Source of the DNA: Candidatus Trichofilum aggregatum
GTDB taxonomy: Bacteria; Chloroflexota; Anaerolineae; Promineifilales; Promineifilaceae
NCBI GenBank assembly: GCA_016716885.1
Contig: JADJUV010000083.1
Coordinates: forward strand, 1-34,348
Length of the DNA stretch: 34,348 nucleotides
Direction: 5' to 3'
Shown here: in pieces, positions 25,055-33,114 of the stretch
Numbering within the stretch: the stretch's first letter is position 1
Layout of the letters: every line of letters begins with the position of its first letter
Translations under genes and position numbers: made by a program
The notes under the pieces: generated by a model
What the model was told of the DNA's origin: nothing
Database searches by the model: none
Seen by the model: the letters and a program-made list of their open reading frames with translations, nothing else

Positions 25055-26368
25055 ATGCCCGTTTACAAAACATACCGCGACCCTGATTTCTCTGTGTTTC
25101 AATCCATGTTAGAAGAAGTGATGGTTGAATCGCCCGATGGAGGGGTGTCCTTTAGCCTTGAGGGCGAAGTGGAAGACCCGATGATGGCGGCCGCGTTAGC
25201 CGTGGGCGACATGATCGAAAATAACGAACCATTACCCGACGTGGGGGCTGTTTCTTTTTCGGGCATGGACGTGGGCACGGTCGCCAGCTATTGTGCCAGC
25301 ACCGCCTGGCAACTCGTGCGGGCCAAACTGCGCGGCGATACCGAGGAAATCGAACGGCTGGAATATGAGCTAGGCCCTTTTTCTGTGTGTGACCCCCGCT
25401 GGGCAGAAACAGTGGAGAAATACCTGGTGCATGTCAAGCTCAAAGGGCAACAAATTCCCTATCGCACCTGGACCAACATCAATGATTTTATGTTTGAGGA
25501 TCGGCTCCCTGAGTACGCCCGCATTGCCATCATCAGCGATTGGGGTACGGGTCAGCCCGCCGCCCGCCTGTTGTTAGAACAGGTAGCCCGGCAGCGGCCG
25601 CATATCGTCATCCACCTGGGCGATATTTATTACTCCGGCACCACCCGTGAGATGCAGGAAAACTTCCTCAAACCCTGCCGCGAAATCCTAAGCTCCAAAA
25701 CACAGCTCTACACCATTCCCGGCAACCATGATCTGTATGCCGGGGGCAAGCCGTTTTATGATTTGCTAGACGATATTCACCAACCGGCCAGCTTCTTTGG
25801 CCTGCGCAATGAGCATTGGCAATTCCTGGCGATGGACACCAGCCTGCACGACTCCGACACCTTCACCGTAGCCAGTAATGTCACCTACCTGGATGAGCGC
25901 GAAGCCCAATGGCATCAGGACAAACTGAAAAACAATGGCGGCCGCAAATCGGTCTTGCTCTCCCACCACCAACTTTTCACCGCCTATTCCAGCACCGGCC
26001 TCATCAACAAAGAGCCTCAGGCCCTCAACCCGCTGCTCTACGCCACCTTTGCCCCCTATATGGACAAAATTAACCTGTGGCTGTGGGGCCACGAGCATAA
26101 TCTGATTATTTTTGATGAGTACAAGGGGCTGGAACGCGGCCGCTGCGTGGGTTGCAGTGCCATTCCCGTACCGAAAGAACTCAATCCCTACGGCATCAGC
26201 AAGCATCTCATTGATCCCCCACGTTTCACGGATGTTCGCCTCGGTCTGGATAAACAAGACGTCTACAACTTCGGTTATGTGATGATCAACGTAGAGGGGC
26301 CTAATGCTGATGTGCATTATTACGACGCCAGCCAGGAAAATTCCCCTATCTTTAGCGAGACGATTTAG
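25055..26368 (+). CDS. Calcineurin-like metallophosphoesterase with N-terminal extension
   Basis: This 437-residue protein starts at ATG 25055, preceded by GAAGGAG. The first ~140 residues have no recognised family and no signal peptide. The metallophosphoesterase core begins at RIAIISDWGTG and continues with the metal-binding series HLGDIYYSG, TIPGNHDLYAG, LLSHHQLF and LWGHEHNLII, so both metal sites look complete. The core resembles purple-acid-phosphatase-like enzymes but appears cytoplasmic. The substrate is unknown. Neighbours do not suggest one. Four palindrome copies (25187, 25594, 25938, 26136) lie in it, in different phases. Confidence 0.85.
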   Translation: MPVYKTYRDPDFSVFQSMLEEVMVESPDGGVSFSLEGEVEDPMMAAALAVGDMIENNEPLPDVGAVSFSGMDVGTVASYCASTAWQLVRAKLRGDTEEIERLEYELGPFSVCDPRWAETVEKYLVHVKLKGQQIPYRTWTNINDFMFEDRLPEYARIAIISDWGTGQPAARLLLEQVARQRPHIVIHLGDIYYSGTTREMQENFLKPCREILSSKTQLYTIPGNHDLYAGGKPFYDLLDDIHQPASFFGLRNEHWQFLAMDTSLHDSDTFTVASNVTYLDEREAQWHQDKLKNNGGRKSVLLSHHQLFTAYSSTGLINKEPQALNPLLYATFAPYMDKINLWLWGHEHNLIIFDEYKGLERGRCVGCSAIPVPKELNPYGISKHLIDPPRFTDVRLGLDKQDVYNFGYVMINVEGPNADVHYYDASQENSPIFSETI

Positions 26369-26631
26369 AACGGCGGTTACCGGGAAATCGTCCTCAAGTC
26401 GAGTCCCTGGTAACAGCTTTGGTCAGAAGCCCAGGCAGGCCTAGTGTGACAAGACCATCCCCCTACCCCCCCGGGGAGGGGGACTTACGAGCCGCAGTTT
26501 TTAGGGGTGAGGCCCCGAGACGACCCCGGAAAGAGTTCCCCGTTCACCCTGGGGACAGGGTAGTGGGGCCGTCACCGTCTGTCAAATGGTGCACCCGTCC
26601 GATCTGATAGAGATGTTTTTCCCTTACGCTT
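26369..26631. other. Hairpin-rich intergenic region
   Basis: No gene was seen. It contains GGTTACC/GGTAAC complementary ends (about 26375-26413), a C/G-rich hairpin (TCCCCC-TA-CCCC with GGGGAGGGGGA, about 26458-26484) similar to the one at 12032, and arms GTGAGGCCCC and GGGGCCGTCAC (about 26508-26574) that could enclose a larger fold. Read-through control between the phosphoesterase and CapA-like genes is plausible. Confidence 0.45.
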
Positions 26632-28382
26632 ATGTCTGAACCGTCCCCTTCGCTCCATTTAGCCCCAGTCTCGCGGCCGCAACCCCACCAGACTCCTTTC
26701 CGGGGTTTGGTCTTCTTATTCCTTGTGCTTCTTGGCTTAACGGGCTGCACCACCGCATCACCAGACCCCTTGCCTACACTGGCTATCCGGGCCACCTTAC
26801 CTGTGCCCCCACCCCAGTTCCCCACACATCAGCCGCATTGCCCACCCTTATGCCGACGGGTACAGCCCTGCCGGCGCCCTTAGCCAGCCCTACCGCGGCC
26901 GCATGGTCAATCAACGCGGCCGCAGGCATACCCAATGACCTGCTCGCGGCCGCAACCAGCCTCAGCAACCTGCACCCTGGGCGTTTCCGCTGGGTGGCCC
27001 CCACCGAACCAGCCGATTTGCACCTGACCTTCGCGGCCGCGAACCAGACCGTGCCCACCCCACTAACAAGCTGGCTCTACACCATCGCCGCCCCCTTCAA
27101 CACCTTCACCGATACCCTCACCACCGCCGAACTGGCCCAGGCCTGGCAAAATGGGGAGCTAGTGGTGACGGAGGACGCGGCCGCGTTGCTCACCCTTTTG
27201 TTCGGTTCACCGGTTGTGCCCGTTACCCCTGTCGCCGCCGATGCCCTGGTCAGCACCCTGTGGGCCACCGGCCAATTAACCGTCATCCCGTTCCATCACC
27301 TCACCCCCGAACTAAAAGTGATCCGGCTCGACGGTGTCGCGCCGATTGATCTGAATTTTGACGCGGCCGCGTACCCGTTACGCCTGACCATCGGCCTGGA
27401 CGGCCCCATTCTGCCCACGAATACCTTCCGCTCCTTGTGGGCAGAGCCAACCAGTAACTGGGATGCCGACAAAATCACCCACATCGCCATGACCGGCGTC
27501 ACCGGCACGGGGCGGGCCGTGGGCTACCAGATGGAAATCAGTGGCATCACCTTCCCTGGCGAAGAGATTGCCCCGCTGATGAACGGCGTAGACATTGCCC
27601 ACATGAGCCACGAAATCCCCTTCGCCCCGGATTGCCCCTACCCTAACCCTACCGATGGCACCACCTTTTGCGCCTCGGATCGTTATTTGGAACTGTTGAC
27701 CTCGTTGGGTATTGACGTGGTGGAGATGACGGGCAACCACATCAACGATTGGGGCGAACCCAATGTGCAACATACCTTTGATTTGTATGAATCGGTGGGG
27801 ATGACGTGGTTTGGTGGCGGCCGCGACCTGACCCAAGCTCAACAGCCGCTCACATTGGAGCACAACGGCAACCGCATCGCCTTTGTAGGCTGTAATCCGG
27901 TGGGGCCGTATTACGCCTGGGCACGAGAGGGCTACGGCGGCTCTAATCCTTGCGCGGATTACGGCTCCACGCTGGCCCAAATTAGCCAGCTACGCGCCGA
28001 GGGGTATGTGGTGATTGCCACCCTGCAATATTGGGAAGATTATTCTTACACCCCCACCGGCCAACAACAGGTTGATTTTCGGATGTTTGCGGAAGCGGGC
28101 GCGGCCGCGGTCAGTGGCAGTCAGGGGCATCATGCCATGGGGTTTGGCTTTCACCAGGGCACGTTCATCCATTATGGCCTGGGCAATCTCATCTTCGACC
28201 AGCCGCAAATGCTGGGCACGGAGCAGACCTTTATTGATGTGTACACTTTGTATGAGGGGCGGCTTCTCAATGTGGATTTGTGGACGGGGATGATAGAGTA
28301 TTATTCGCGGCCGCGACCCATGACCCCCGCCGAACGCCTTCAGTTACTCCAATCCACCTTCCAGGCCAGCGACTGGAACTAA
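26632..28382 (+). CDS. CapA-like lipoprotein (one frameshift)
   Basis: ATG 26632 opens a lipoprotein signal (LVLLGLTGC, lipidation Cys about residue 39). A one-base shift in the C-rich stretch around 26800-26835 moves reading to the frame that continues from 26838. Joined length is about 583 residues. A middle region (about 90-270, including PADLHLTFAAANQ and YTIAAPFNTFTDTLTTAEL) has a periplasmic-binding-protein-like look but no firm family. The C-terminal ~300 residues are CapA/PgsA-type: AHMSHEIPF, VEMTGNHINDWG, IAFVGCNP, GSQGHHAMGF, HYGLGNLIFDQ. CapA proteins act in poly-gamma-glutamate or capsule handling at the cell surface. No pgsB/C partners are nearby. Ten palindrome copies lie in this gene, the highest density in the window. 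Confidence 0.8.
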
Positions 28383-28383
28383 A

Positions 28384-28553
28384 CAGAAACAGACGTTACA
28401 CAGAGAGCACGGAGAGGAAGCACAGAGATTCACAGAGAAAAAGCCAAATAGCTTTCTTACTGAGAGGGGAGAACTGTGTTCGGGCTCTGTGAACTCAAAC
28501 CTCTGTGCATCTCTGGGTCTTCTCTGTGATTCTCTGTGTTCCCTCTTTTGCTC
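28384..28553. repeat. CACAGAGA-type inverted repeat
   Basis: The left half has ACACAGAGAGCACGGAGAGG and GATTCACAGAGAAAAAG; the right half has the complementary CTCTGTGCATCTCTGGG and TTCTCTGTGATTCTCTGTG. The block fills the space between the convergent CapA-like and SH3-like genes and could form a long stem acting as a terminator in both directions. Confidence 0.7.
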
Positions 28554-29237
28554 TCATTCTGGTTCAAAAATGGGAGTGGGGGTGCCGGGGTAAATGAGGA
28601 AATCGGCCGCAACCCAGCCAGTGTTGCCGCTGGTCGTCTGAATTTCCTGCCAGTTCACTTCATCCACCGCCACAAATCCAGCCAACAAAATTACCGTTGA
28701 CTGATGGGCAATCAGTTCCAACTGCTGAACTCCCCCCGGCGCTTCACGCAAATACAACCCGTTGGGGCTGTTGATAAAAGCAGTGGGTGGCAAAGTCGGC
28801 AGGGGTGTCGGCGTGAGCGTAGGCGTGGCCGAAGGGGTAAACGCCGGGTTGGTGGCTGTAGGGGTGGCCTCGGTGATCACAGCCACAGGTGTCAGCGTAA
28901 CCGTAGGAGTAGCCGAGGGGGACGGAGTGGTCGAGGGGGTCGGCGAAGGTGTAGGTGTAGGGGATGGGGTAGGCGTCGGTTGTTGACTGATGGCCAGGGC
29001 GGAAAAGCCGTACAAACCCACGCAGGCAAAAGCGCCCACCAGAAAAATAACCCCCAAGATGCCGTACCGATGGCTATTCTGGCGCATGGATTGACGCTCG
29101 ACGCTATACATTTGGCGGCGAGCACGGCTGCCGGTCTGGAAGGTTTGGAGCAAAAAGAGAACCGCCAGAAAGAAACAGAAACCGCCCAAAATCGGCGCAA
29201 TGCTGTTGATAAGAACGACCACACTACCTCCACTCAC
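28554..29237 (-). CDS. Membrane protein with Thr/Pro linker and SH3-like domain
   Basis: This 227-residue protein has a first membrane segment (about 7-32), a short Arg-rich cytoplasmic stretch (RARRQMYSVERQSMRQ), a second membrane segment (about 58-82), a ~65-residue linker of TPTPSPTP type, then a bacterial SH3-like domain (about 150-222; GLYLREAPGGVQQLELIAHQSTVILL, WQEIQTTSGNTGWVAADFL). Such SH3 domains often bind cell-wall peptide or act in protein contacts outside the cell. GTG 29237 is the longest start, but GTG 29222 has GGAGG 4 nt upstream and may be the real one. Specific function is unknown. Confidence 0.75.
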   Translation of the reverse strand: MSGGSVVVLINSIAPILGGFCFFLAVLFLLQTFQTGSRARRQMYSVERQSMRQNSHRYGILGVIFLVGAFACVGLYGFSALAISQQPTPTPSPTPTPSPTPSTTPSPSATPTVTLTPVAVITEATPTATNPAFTPSATPTLTPTPLPTLPPTAFINSPNGLYLREAPGGVQQLELIAHQSTVILLAGFVAVDEVNWQEIQTTSGNTGWVAADFLIYPGTPTPIFEPE

Positions 29238-29317
29238 TACTGTTTATTGCAGTTTGGCGTTTTTTGGCTGACCTCTGGAGATTAAGAAGTGAGATTAAGA
29301 GATTTCCAGAGGTCGGA

Positions 29318-30775
29318 CTAATTTTCGCCAAAGTCGAGCTGATTACTATTCTTAACTTCTTGCCACAGGGCATCCATGGCCGCAAAATCCATCGCCGCCA
29401 GGTCCAGACTACGGGACTGGGCCAGTTGCTCTACCCCTTGAAACCGTCGGCTGAAACGCAAATTCGTCTCACGCAGGGCCGTTTCCGCATCTACGCCCAA
29501 CCAACGGGCCAGATTGACGACGACGAATAGGATGTCACCTAATTCAGCGGTGCGTTCTTCGGGGGTCGCGGCCGCGTGCAGTTCCTTTATCTCTTCTTCC
29601 AGTTTCTCCCACACCCCGGTCACATCCGGCCAATCAAACCCCACCCTATTCACCCGGTCTTGGATTTTCTGCGACCGGGCCAGGGCGGGCAAAGCCGCCG
29701 GAATATTATCTAAGAGCGATTGGGGCGCGGCCGCTTTTTCTTGCGTTTTAATCTGCTCCCAGTTGCGTACCACTTCCGCACTATCAGCCACCTGCCAGTC
29801 GCCCCACACATGGGGATGGCGTCGTTTGAGCTTCGTATCAATGCCCGCCAAGACATCCGTCAGTTTGAACAGCTCTTCTTCGGCGGCCATTTGCACCTGC
29901 ATGACGATATGGTACAGCAAATCGCCCAATTCTTCACATAGGGCCTCGGCATCGTCCTCATCCAGGGCGGCTAAGACCTCGCTGGCCTCTTCCAAAAAGC
30001 CGGAGCGCATACTTTGTGGCGTCTGCTCCTGATCCCAGGGGCAACCACCCGGCGCTCGTAGGATCGCCACCGTTTCCGCCAGAGCCGACAGGGTACTGGG
30101 CAAGGGTAAGGGGGGCACAAACAGCGTGGTCAGATGGGCCGAATGGGCGATGCGATCAATCTCGTACAGCGGTACACGCTCGACCGCCTGCTCATCTGTG
30201 CCCGCCCCATGCACCAACACCACTTCATGCTCATCGGGGTAGATGCTCATCAGGGTCAGCTTGAGTTCGCTGGCGATCATCTGGTTGTAAACCTGGGCCA
30301 CCAGCAAAGGGGCGTTGGGGTTGACCTGGGGATAATGATGAGCACACACATCCAGAGCATCCACCAGTTGCAGGCCGTCTAGGCCATCTACGGCCAGAGC
30401 GCTCAGGGTCGGTTCGACAAAGCTCAGGCCGGGAATAATGGTGACAGCGATGTTAGCCTGCTGCGCGGCCGCGACAATTCCTGTCACCGTGGCCTCACCT
30501 ACAAACGGGTGTCCGGGCACAGCGTACACCACATCCCCTTGTTGACCCAGGCTAATAATCTGCCCCATAATCGTCTCATACACCTGGGCAAAATCTGCGG
30601 CGGTGTCGTAGAGGTGGTCGAAGCTGTGACGCACACCAGCCGTGGGCAAATCGGCTACGGCGGGATGGCGGGCGGTACGGAGATAAAGTGGGTCCGCGGC
30701 CGCGAGCACATCCCATGCCTGCCGGGTCAACAATCGGCCATCCCCCGGCCCCAAACCAACAATCGTTATAGCCAT
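29318..30775 (-). CDS. mazG: Nucleoside triphosphate pyrophosphohydrolase, MazG family fused to tetrapyrrole methylase-like domain
   Basis: This 485-residue protein has the YabN layout. The N-terminus (about 1-220) is a SAM-dependent tetrapyrrole (corrin/porphyrin) methylase-like domain: ITIVGLGPGDGRLLT and YAVPGHPFVGEATV. The C-terminal half has two MazG units: GGCPWDQEQTPQSM, FLEEASEVLAALDEDD, CEELGDLLYHIVMQ and later EKLEEEIKELH, AELGDILFVVVNLARWLG. The E-x-x-E and E-x-x-D metal ligands are present in both. MazG hydrolyses NTPs to NMP and PPi and is linked to nucleotide-pool cleaning and stress. The role of the methylase-like part is not settled in this family. AAGGA precedes ATG 30775. 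Confidence 0.9.
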   Translation of the reverse strand: MAITIVGLGPGDGRLLTRQAWDVLAAADPLYLRTARHPAVADLPTAGVRHSFDHLYDTAADFAQVYETIMGQIISLGQQGDVVYAVPGHPFVGEATVTGIVAAAQQANIAVTIIPGLSFVEPTLSALAVDGLDGLQLVDALDVCAHHYPQVNPNAPLLVAQVYNQMIASELKLTLMSIYPDEHEVVLVHGAGTDEQAVERVPLYEIDRIAHSAHLTTLFVPPLPLPSTLSALAETVAILRAPGGCPWDQEQTPQSMRSGFLEEASEVLAALDEDDAEALCEELGDLLYHIVMQVQMAAEEELFKLTDVLAGIDTKLKRRHPHVWGDWQVADSAEVVRNWEQIKTQEKAAAPQSLLDNIPAALPALARSQKIQDRVNRVGFDWPDVTGVWEKLEEEIKELHAAATPEERTAELGDILFVVVNLARWLGVDAETALRETNLRFSRRFQGVEQLAQSRSLDLAAMDFAAMDALWQEVKNSNQLDFGEN

Positions 30776-30854
30776 GTTTATATTCCTTAAGCTGGTGTAT
30801 TGGTTATAGGGTGTGTTTCACTTCAGTTGAGAGGAAGAAAATAATTAATCGGTG

Positions 30855-30930
30855 AATTTGTGAATGGTTGAATGATTAACGAGGGGGCGTCTACCCTTTC
30901 ATTAACCATTCAACCGTTCAACAATTACAC
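30855..30930. repeat. TGAATGGTTGAATG-type inverted repeat
   Basis: Left part GTGAATTTGTGAATGGTTGAATGATTAAC and right part TTAACCATTCAACCGTTCAACAATTACAC are near-complementary and can fold into a long stem with a G-rich loop. It lies between serS and mazG on the minus strand. Simple dispersed-repeat character; no gene seen in 30776-31029. Confidence 0.6.
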
Positions 30931-30953
30931 ATGGGCGTTTTTGTGGCGCCCCC

Positions 30954-30982
30954 GGGGGGGAGGGGGAGGGGGGGGGGGGGGG
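30954..30982 (+). repeat. Poly-G tract
   Basis: G7, A, G5, A, G15 in a row. It is the longest homopolymer in the window and could form G-quadruplexes. It lies 47 bp past the serS stop on the minus-strand transcript, which would read it as poly-C. Its exact length is likely to be uncertain in the assembly. Confidence 0.85.
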
Positions 30983-31029
30983 TTTCCAGGTTGTCCAAAT
31001 TTTCGCCCGAGTCGAATTAATTATTCAAC

Positions 31030-32400
31030 TCATTTGCGAATCACCTCAACCCCACCCAAATAGGGCCGCAGAGGTTCAGGCACGATAATCGAACCATCGG
31101 CCTGCTGGTTATTTTCAATGATGCCGATCATGACGCGGGGTAGCGCCAGACCGCTGGCGTTCAGGGTGTGAACGAACTGCACTTTGCCACCGTCAGTGGG
31201 ACGGAATTTGACGTTGGCGCGGCGGGCCTGAAAATCTTCGCAATTGCTGATCGAGCTGACTTCCAGCCACTCGTTGCAACCGGCGGCCCAGATTTCGATG
31301 TCGTAGGTTTTCGCGGCCGCGTAGCCGATATCACCCGTCGCCAGTTCCACCAACCGGTAAGGCAAACCCAACGCCTCACAAATGTCCAGCGCGTGTTGTT
31401 TCATCTGCTCCAACACCTCGTAGCTTTTCTCCGGGTGAACAAACTGGTACATCTCCACCTTGTCAAACTGATGACCCCGCTTGATGCCACGAACATCCTT
31501 GCCCGCGCTCATCTTCTCCCGGCGGAAACAGGGCGTATAGGCCACATAACGCACCGGCAACTCAGCCTCATCCAGAATTTCATCCCGATGAACATTGGTC
31601 AGGGCAATTTCGGCCGTGCCCAGGAGCATAAAATCTTCTTCCGCATCCCGGTAGATGTTGTCGAAGAATTTGGGTAACTGACCGGCGGCCTCAAAGTTTT
31701 GCGCCCGCACAATAAATGGCGGGTACATCTCGGTATAGCCATGTTTGTCCACATGAAAATCCAACATGAACTGGATGAGGGCACGTTGCAGGCGTGAACC
31801 CCAGCCGCGCAGAATATAAAAACGGCTACCGCTGATTTTTGTGCCCCGTTCAAAATCAATGATGCCCAACTGCGTGCCCAAATCCCAATGGGCCTGGGGG
31901 GCAAACGCAAATGTGGGGATGGGCGCACCCTGCGGCTCATGGTGAATGTTATGGCTTTCGTCGGGGCCGGTGGGGGTGCTGGGGTGAGGGATGTTGGGAA
32001 CCCAGAGCAGGTGCTGGCGCAGAGCCGCCTCAACCTGGCGCAGTTCATCGCTCAATTCATCCACCCGATCACCTAGCAGGCCGGTTTCGGCTTTGGCTTG
32101 TTCGGCATTGGTTTGCATTTGGGTTAATTCGGCCCGCAAACTATCTACTGAGCGACCCACATCTTGCCCAGCTTCAGCTTTTTGCAGGTCTGCTTCCAGC
32201 TTTTTGAGGCTACCCATCCAGCGGCCAATTTGTTTTGAGGCCTCGTTACGCTGGCGGCGTAACTCTTCGACTTCCTGCAAAATTTCCCGGCGACGGTTAT
32301 CGGCAGCCAGAATTTCGTCTATGGGGGCGGTGTCGTTGCGGCGCGCTACTTGTTCTTTTACCCATTCAGGTTTTTGGCGAATAAGGTTCAGGTCTAACAT
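31030..32400 (-). CDS. serS: Seryl-tRNA synthetase
   Basis: This 456-residue class II enzyme charges tRNA-Ser with serine. The N-terminal ~110 residues form the antiparallel coiled-coil arm (EEIDxx-type heptads, RRQRNEASKQIGRWMGSLKKLEADLQ) that grips the long variable arm of tRNA-Ser. The catalytic core follows: YTEMYPPFIV (motif 1 region), CFRREKMSAGKDVRGIKRGHQFDKVEMYQF (motif 2), and NASGLALPRVMIGIIENNQ (motif 3). Length is about 30 residues above the family norm. GAGGA precedes ATG 32400. The gene is under a T-box leader (32701-32958) with a serine specifier; a small membrane ORF lies between the leader and this gene. Confidence 0.95.
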   Translation of the reverse strand: MLDLNLIRQKPEWVKEQVARRNDTAPIDEILAADNRRREILQEVEELRRQRNEASKQIGRWMGSLKKLEADLQKAEAGQDVGRSVDSLRAELTQMQTNAEQAKAETGLLGDRVDELSDELRQVEAALRQHLLWVPNIPHPSTPTGPDESHNIHHEPQGAPIPTFAFAPQAHWDLGTQLGIIDFERGTKISGSRFYILRGWGSRLQRALIQFMLDFHVDKHGYTEMYPPFIVRAQNFEAAGQLPKFFDNIYRDAEEDFMLLGTAEIALTNVHRDEILDEAELPVRYVAYTPCFRREKMSAGKDVRGIKRGHQFDKVEMYQFVHPEKSYEVLEQMKQHALDICEALGLPYRLVELATGDIGYAAAKTYDIEIWAAGCNEWLEVSSISNCEDFQARRANVKFRPTDGGKVQFVHTLNASGLALPRVMIGIIENNQQADGSIIVPEPLRPYLGGVEVIRK

Positions 32401-32408
32401 GATGTTCC

Positions 32409-32444
32409 TCGTGTTGCGGGTTACGTGTTGCGTAACCAGAATAG
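32409..32444. repeat. GTGTTGCG/GTTACG short repeat
   Basis: Plus strand reads GTGTTGCGGGTTAC then GTGTTGCGTAACC, two direct GTGTTGCG units with overlapping GGTTAC/GTAACC complementarity. It lies just upstream of the serS ribosome binding site. Confidence 0.5.
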
Positions 32445-32505
32445 TTATCTAATTGTTCAATGTTTCATTTTCCCGGCAGTACCGCAGGGGTCGGGAATGG
32501 GGTTA

Positions 32506-32613
32506 CTATTTTGGGCGTTCTTTGAGGATGAAGTAAAGTGCGGCCGCGGCCGCGGACAACACCAGTAGCCCCAAGAAACAGGCAATGATAATAAGTAGTC
32601 CTGACATAGCCAT
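32506..32613 (-). CDS. 35-residue single-pass membrane microprotein in serS leader
   Basis: ATG at 32613 is preceded by a strong ribosome binding site GGAGGTG (32624-32618). It encodes 35 residues: MAMSGLLIIIACF, LGLLVLSAAAAALYFIL, then KERPK and a TAG stop at 32508-32506. The sequence is one hydrophobic helix (about 5-30) with a short basic tail, and the polar/basic end predicts the C-terminus in the cytoplasm. Two overlapping palindrome copies (32540, 32546) code for the Ala5 tract. It lies after the T-box terminator and 105 bp before serS, so it should be co-regulated with serS by serine-tRNA charging. No family is recognised; the role is unknown. A second in-frame ATG at 32607 is less well spaced. 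Confidence 0.7.
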   Translation of the reverse strand: MAMSGLLIIIACFLGLLVLSAAAAALYFILKERPK

Positions 32614-32640
32614 CAAGCACCTCCTACATGACTAACGTGC

Positions 32641-32668
32641 GGTGACCGGTATCCCCACCGGGTCACAT
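32641..32668 (-). other. Hairpin before the microprotein start
   Basis: GTGACCCGGT and ACCGGTCAC on the minus strand pair with one bulged C across GGGGAT. It lies between the T-box terminator and the ribosome binding site of the microprotein and may affect its translation. Confidence 0.4.
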
Positions 32669-32700
32669 TGAGATTGAGCTATCACCCAAGTCCCAAAAAA

Positions 32701-32737
32701 TAAAAAAACCCCCTTCATCGCCAGGACGAAGGGGGTT
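32701..32737 (-). terminator. T-box leader intrinsic terminator
   Basis: Minus strand stem AACCCCCTTC (32737-32728) and GAAGGGGGTT (32716-32707), 11-nt loop, then a T-run to 32702. The competing antiterminator uses the T-box sequence just upstream. Confidence 0.9.
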
Positions 32738-32958
32738 TCGTGGTGCCACCTGGATTTGTGTGATCAGGTAAATACCAACCACACCTCTAGCGCGTTAACG
32801 GGCGAACCCGGCCTGTTTTGTGCCTTTCGGCTTTCTCAACAGGCAACTCAGAAGGGGATTTCAGGCTATTGTCCTGTTCGCTTGCACCAACCGCGAACTC
32901 TCTGAAAAGGAGATAAACCTTACTTCGCTTCTTCAACGTTACTTAAGTTATCAACGTG
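32701..32958 (-). promoter_or_regulatory. Serine-type T-box leader of serS
   Basis: The T-box sequence AGGTGGCACCACG (32751-32739) matches the conserved AGGGTGGNACCGCG pattern. The variable base is C, which fits the G discriminator of tRNA-Ser. Upstream, Stem I landmarks are seen: AGTA near the base, and a specifier-loop segment CTGAAATCCCCTTCTGAG where TCC (32858-32856), a Ser codon, is in the specifier position. The terminator AACCCCCTTC / GAAGGGGGTT with T7 follows at once (32737-32701). Uncharged tRNA-Ser should stabilise the antiterminator and let transcription go on into the microprotein and serS. Known family rules, read directly in this sequence. Confidence 0.92.
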
Positions 32959-32963
32959 GCCTC

Positions 32964-32992
32964 ATTATAGTAATGGGGCAGAAGGCTGTCAA
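32964..32992 (-). promoter_or_regulatory. Consensus sigma70 promoter of the serS operon
   Basis: Minus strand TTGACA (32992-32987), exactly 17 bp, TATAAT (32969-32964). Both hexamers are perfect matches. Transcription should start near 32957, just ahead of the T-box Stem I. Confidence 0.9.
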
Positions 32993-33023
32993 ACATTTTG
33001 GGCAAGGAGAGAGGGGAAGATAA

Positions 33024-33090
33024 ACCACAGATGACACAGATTAACACCGATTGTTCTTTTCTCCGCGTACTCTGCGCCTCTGCGGTTCAT
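33024..33090. repeat. CACAGATTAACAC / CTCTGCG intergenic repeat
   Basis: The string ACCACAGATGACACAGATTAACACCGATT is followed by CTCCGCGTACTCTGCGCCTCTGCGG. It is related to the repeats at 9958-10040 and 28384-28553. No gene is present between the serS promoter and the next gene end at 33115. Confidence 0.55.
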
Positions 33091-33114
33091 TGTTTTTGCA
33101 GAATGGTTACATCG

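Noticed and set aside
28384..28553. CRISPR array
   Set aside because: Units are imperfect, inverted rather than regularly direct, and lack uniform spacers; no cas genes are nearby.
32853..32858. Proline (CCC) specifier in the T-box
   Set aside because: CCC overlaps the site, but UCC fits the loop position, the downstream gene is serS, and the T-box variable base C fits the G73 of tRNA-Ser.
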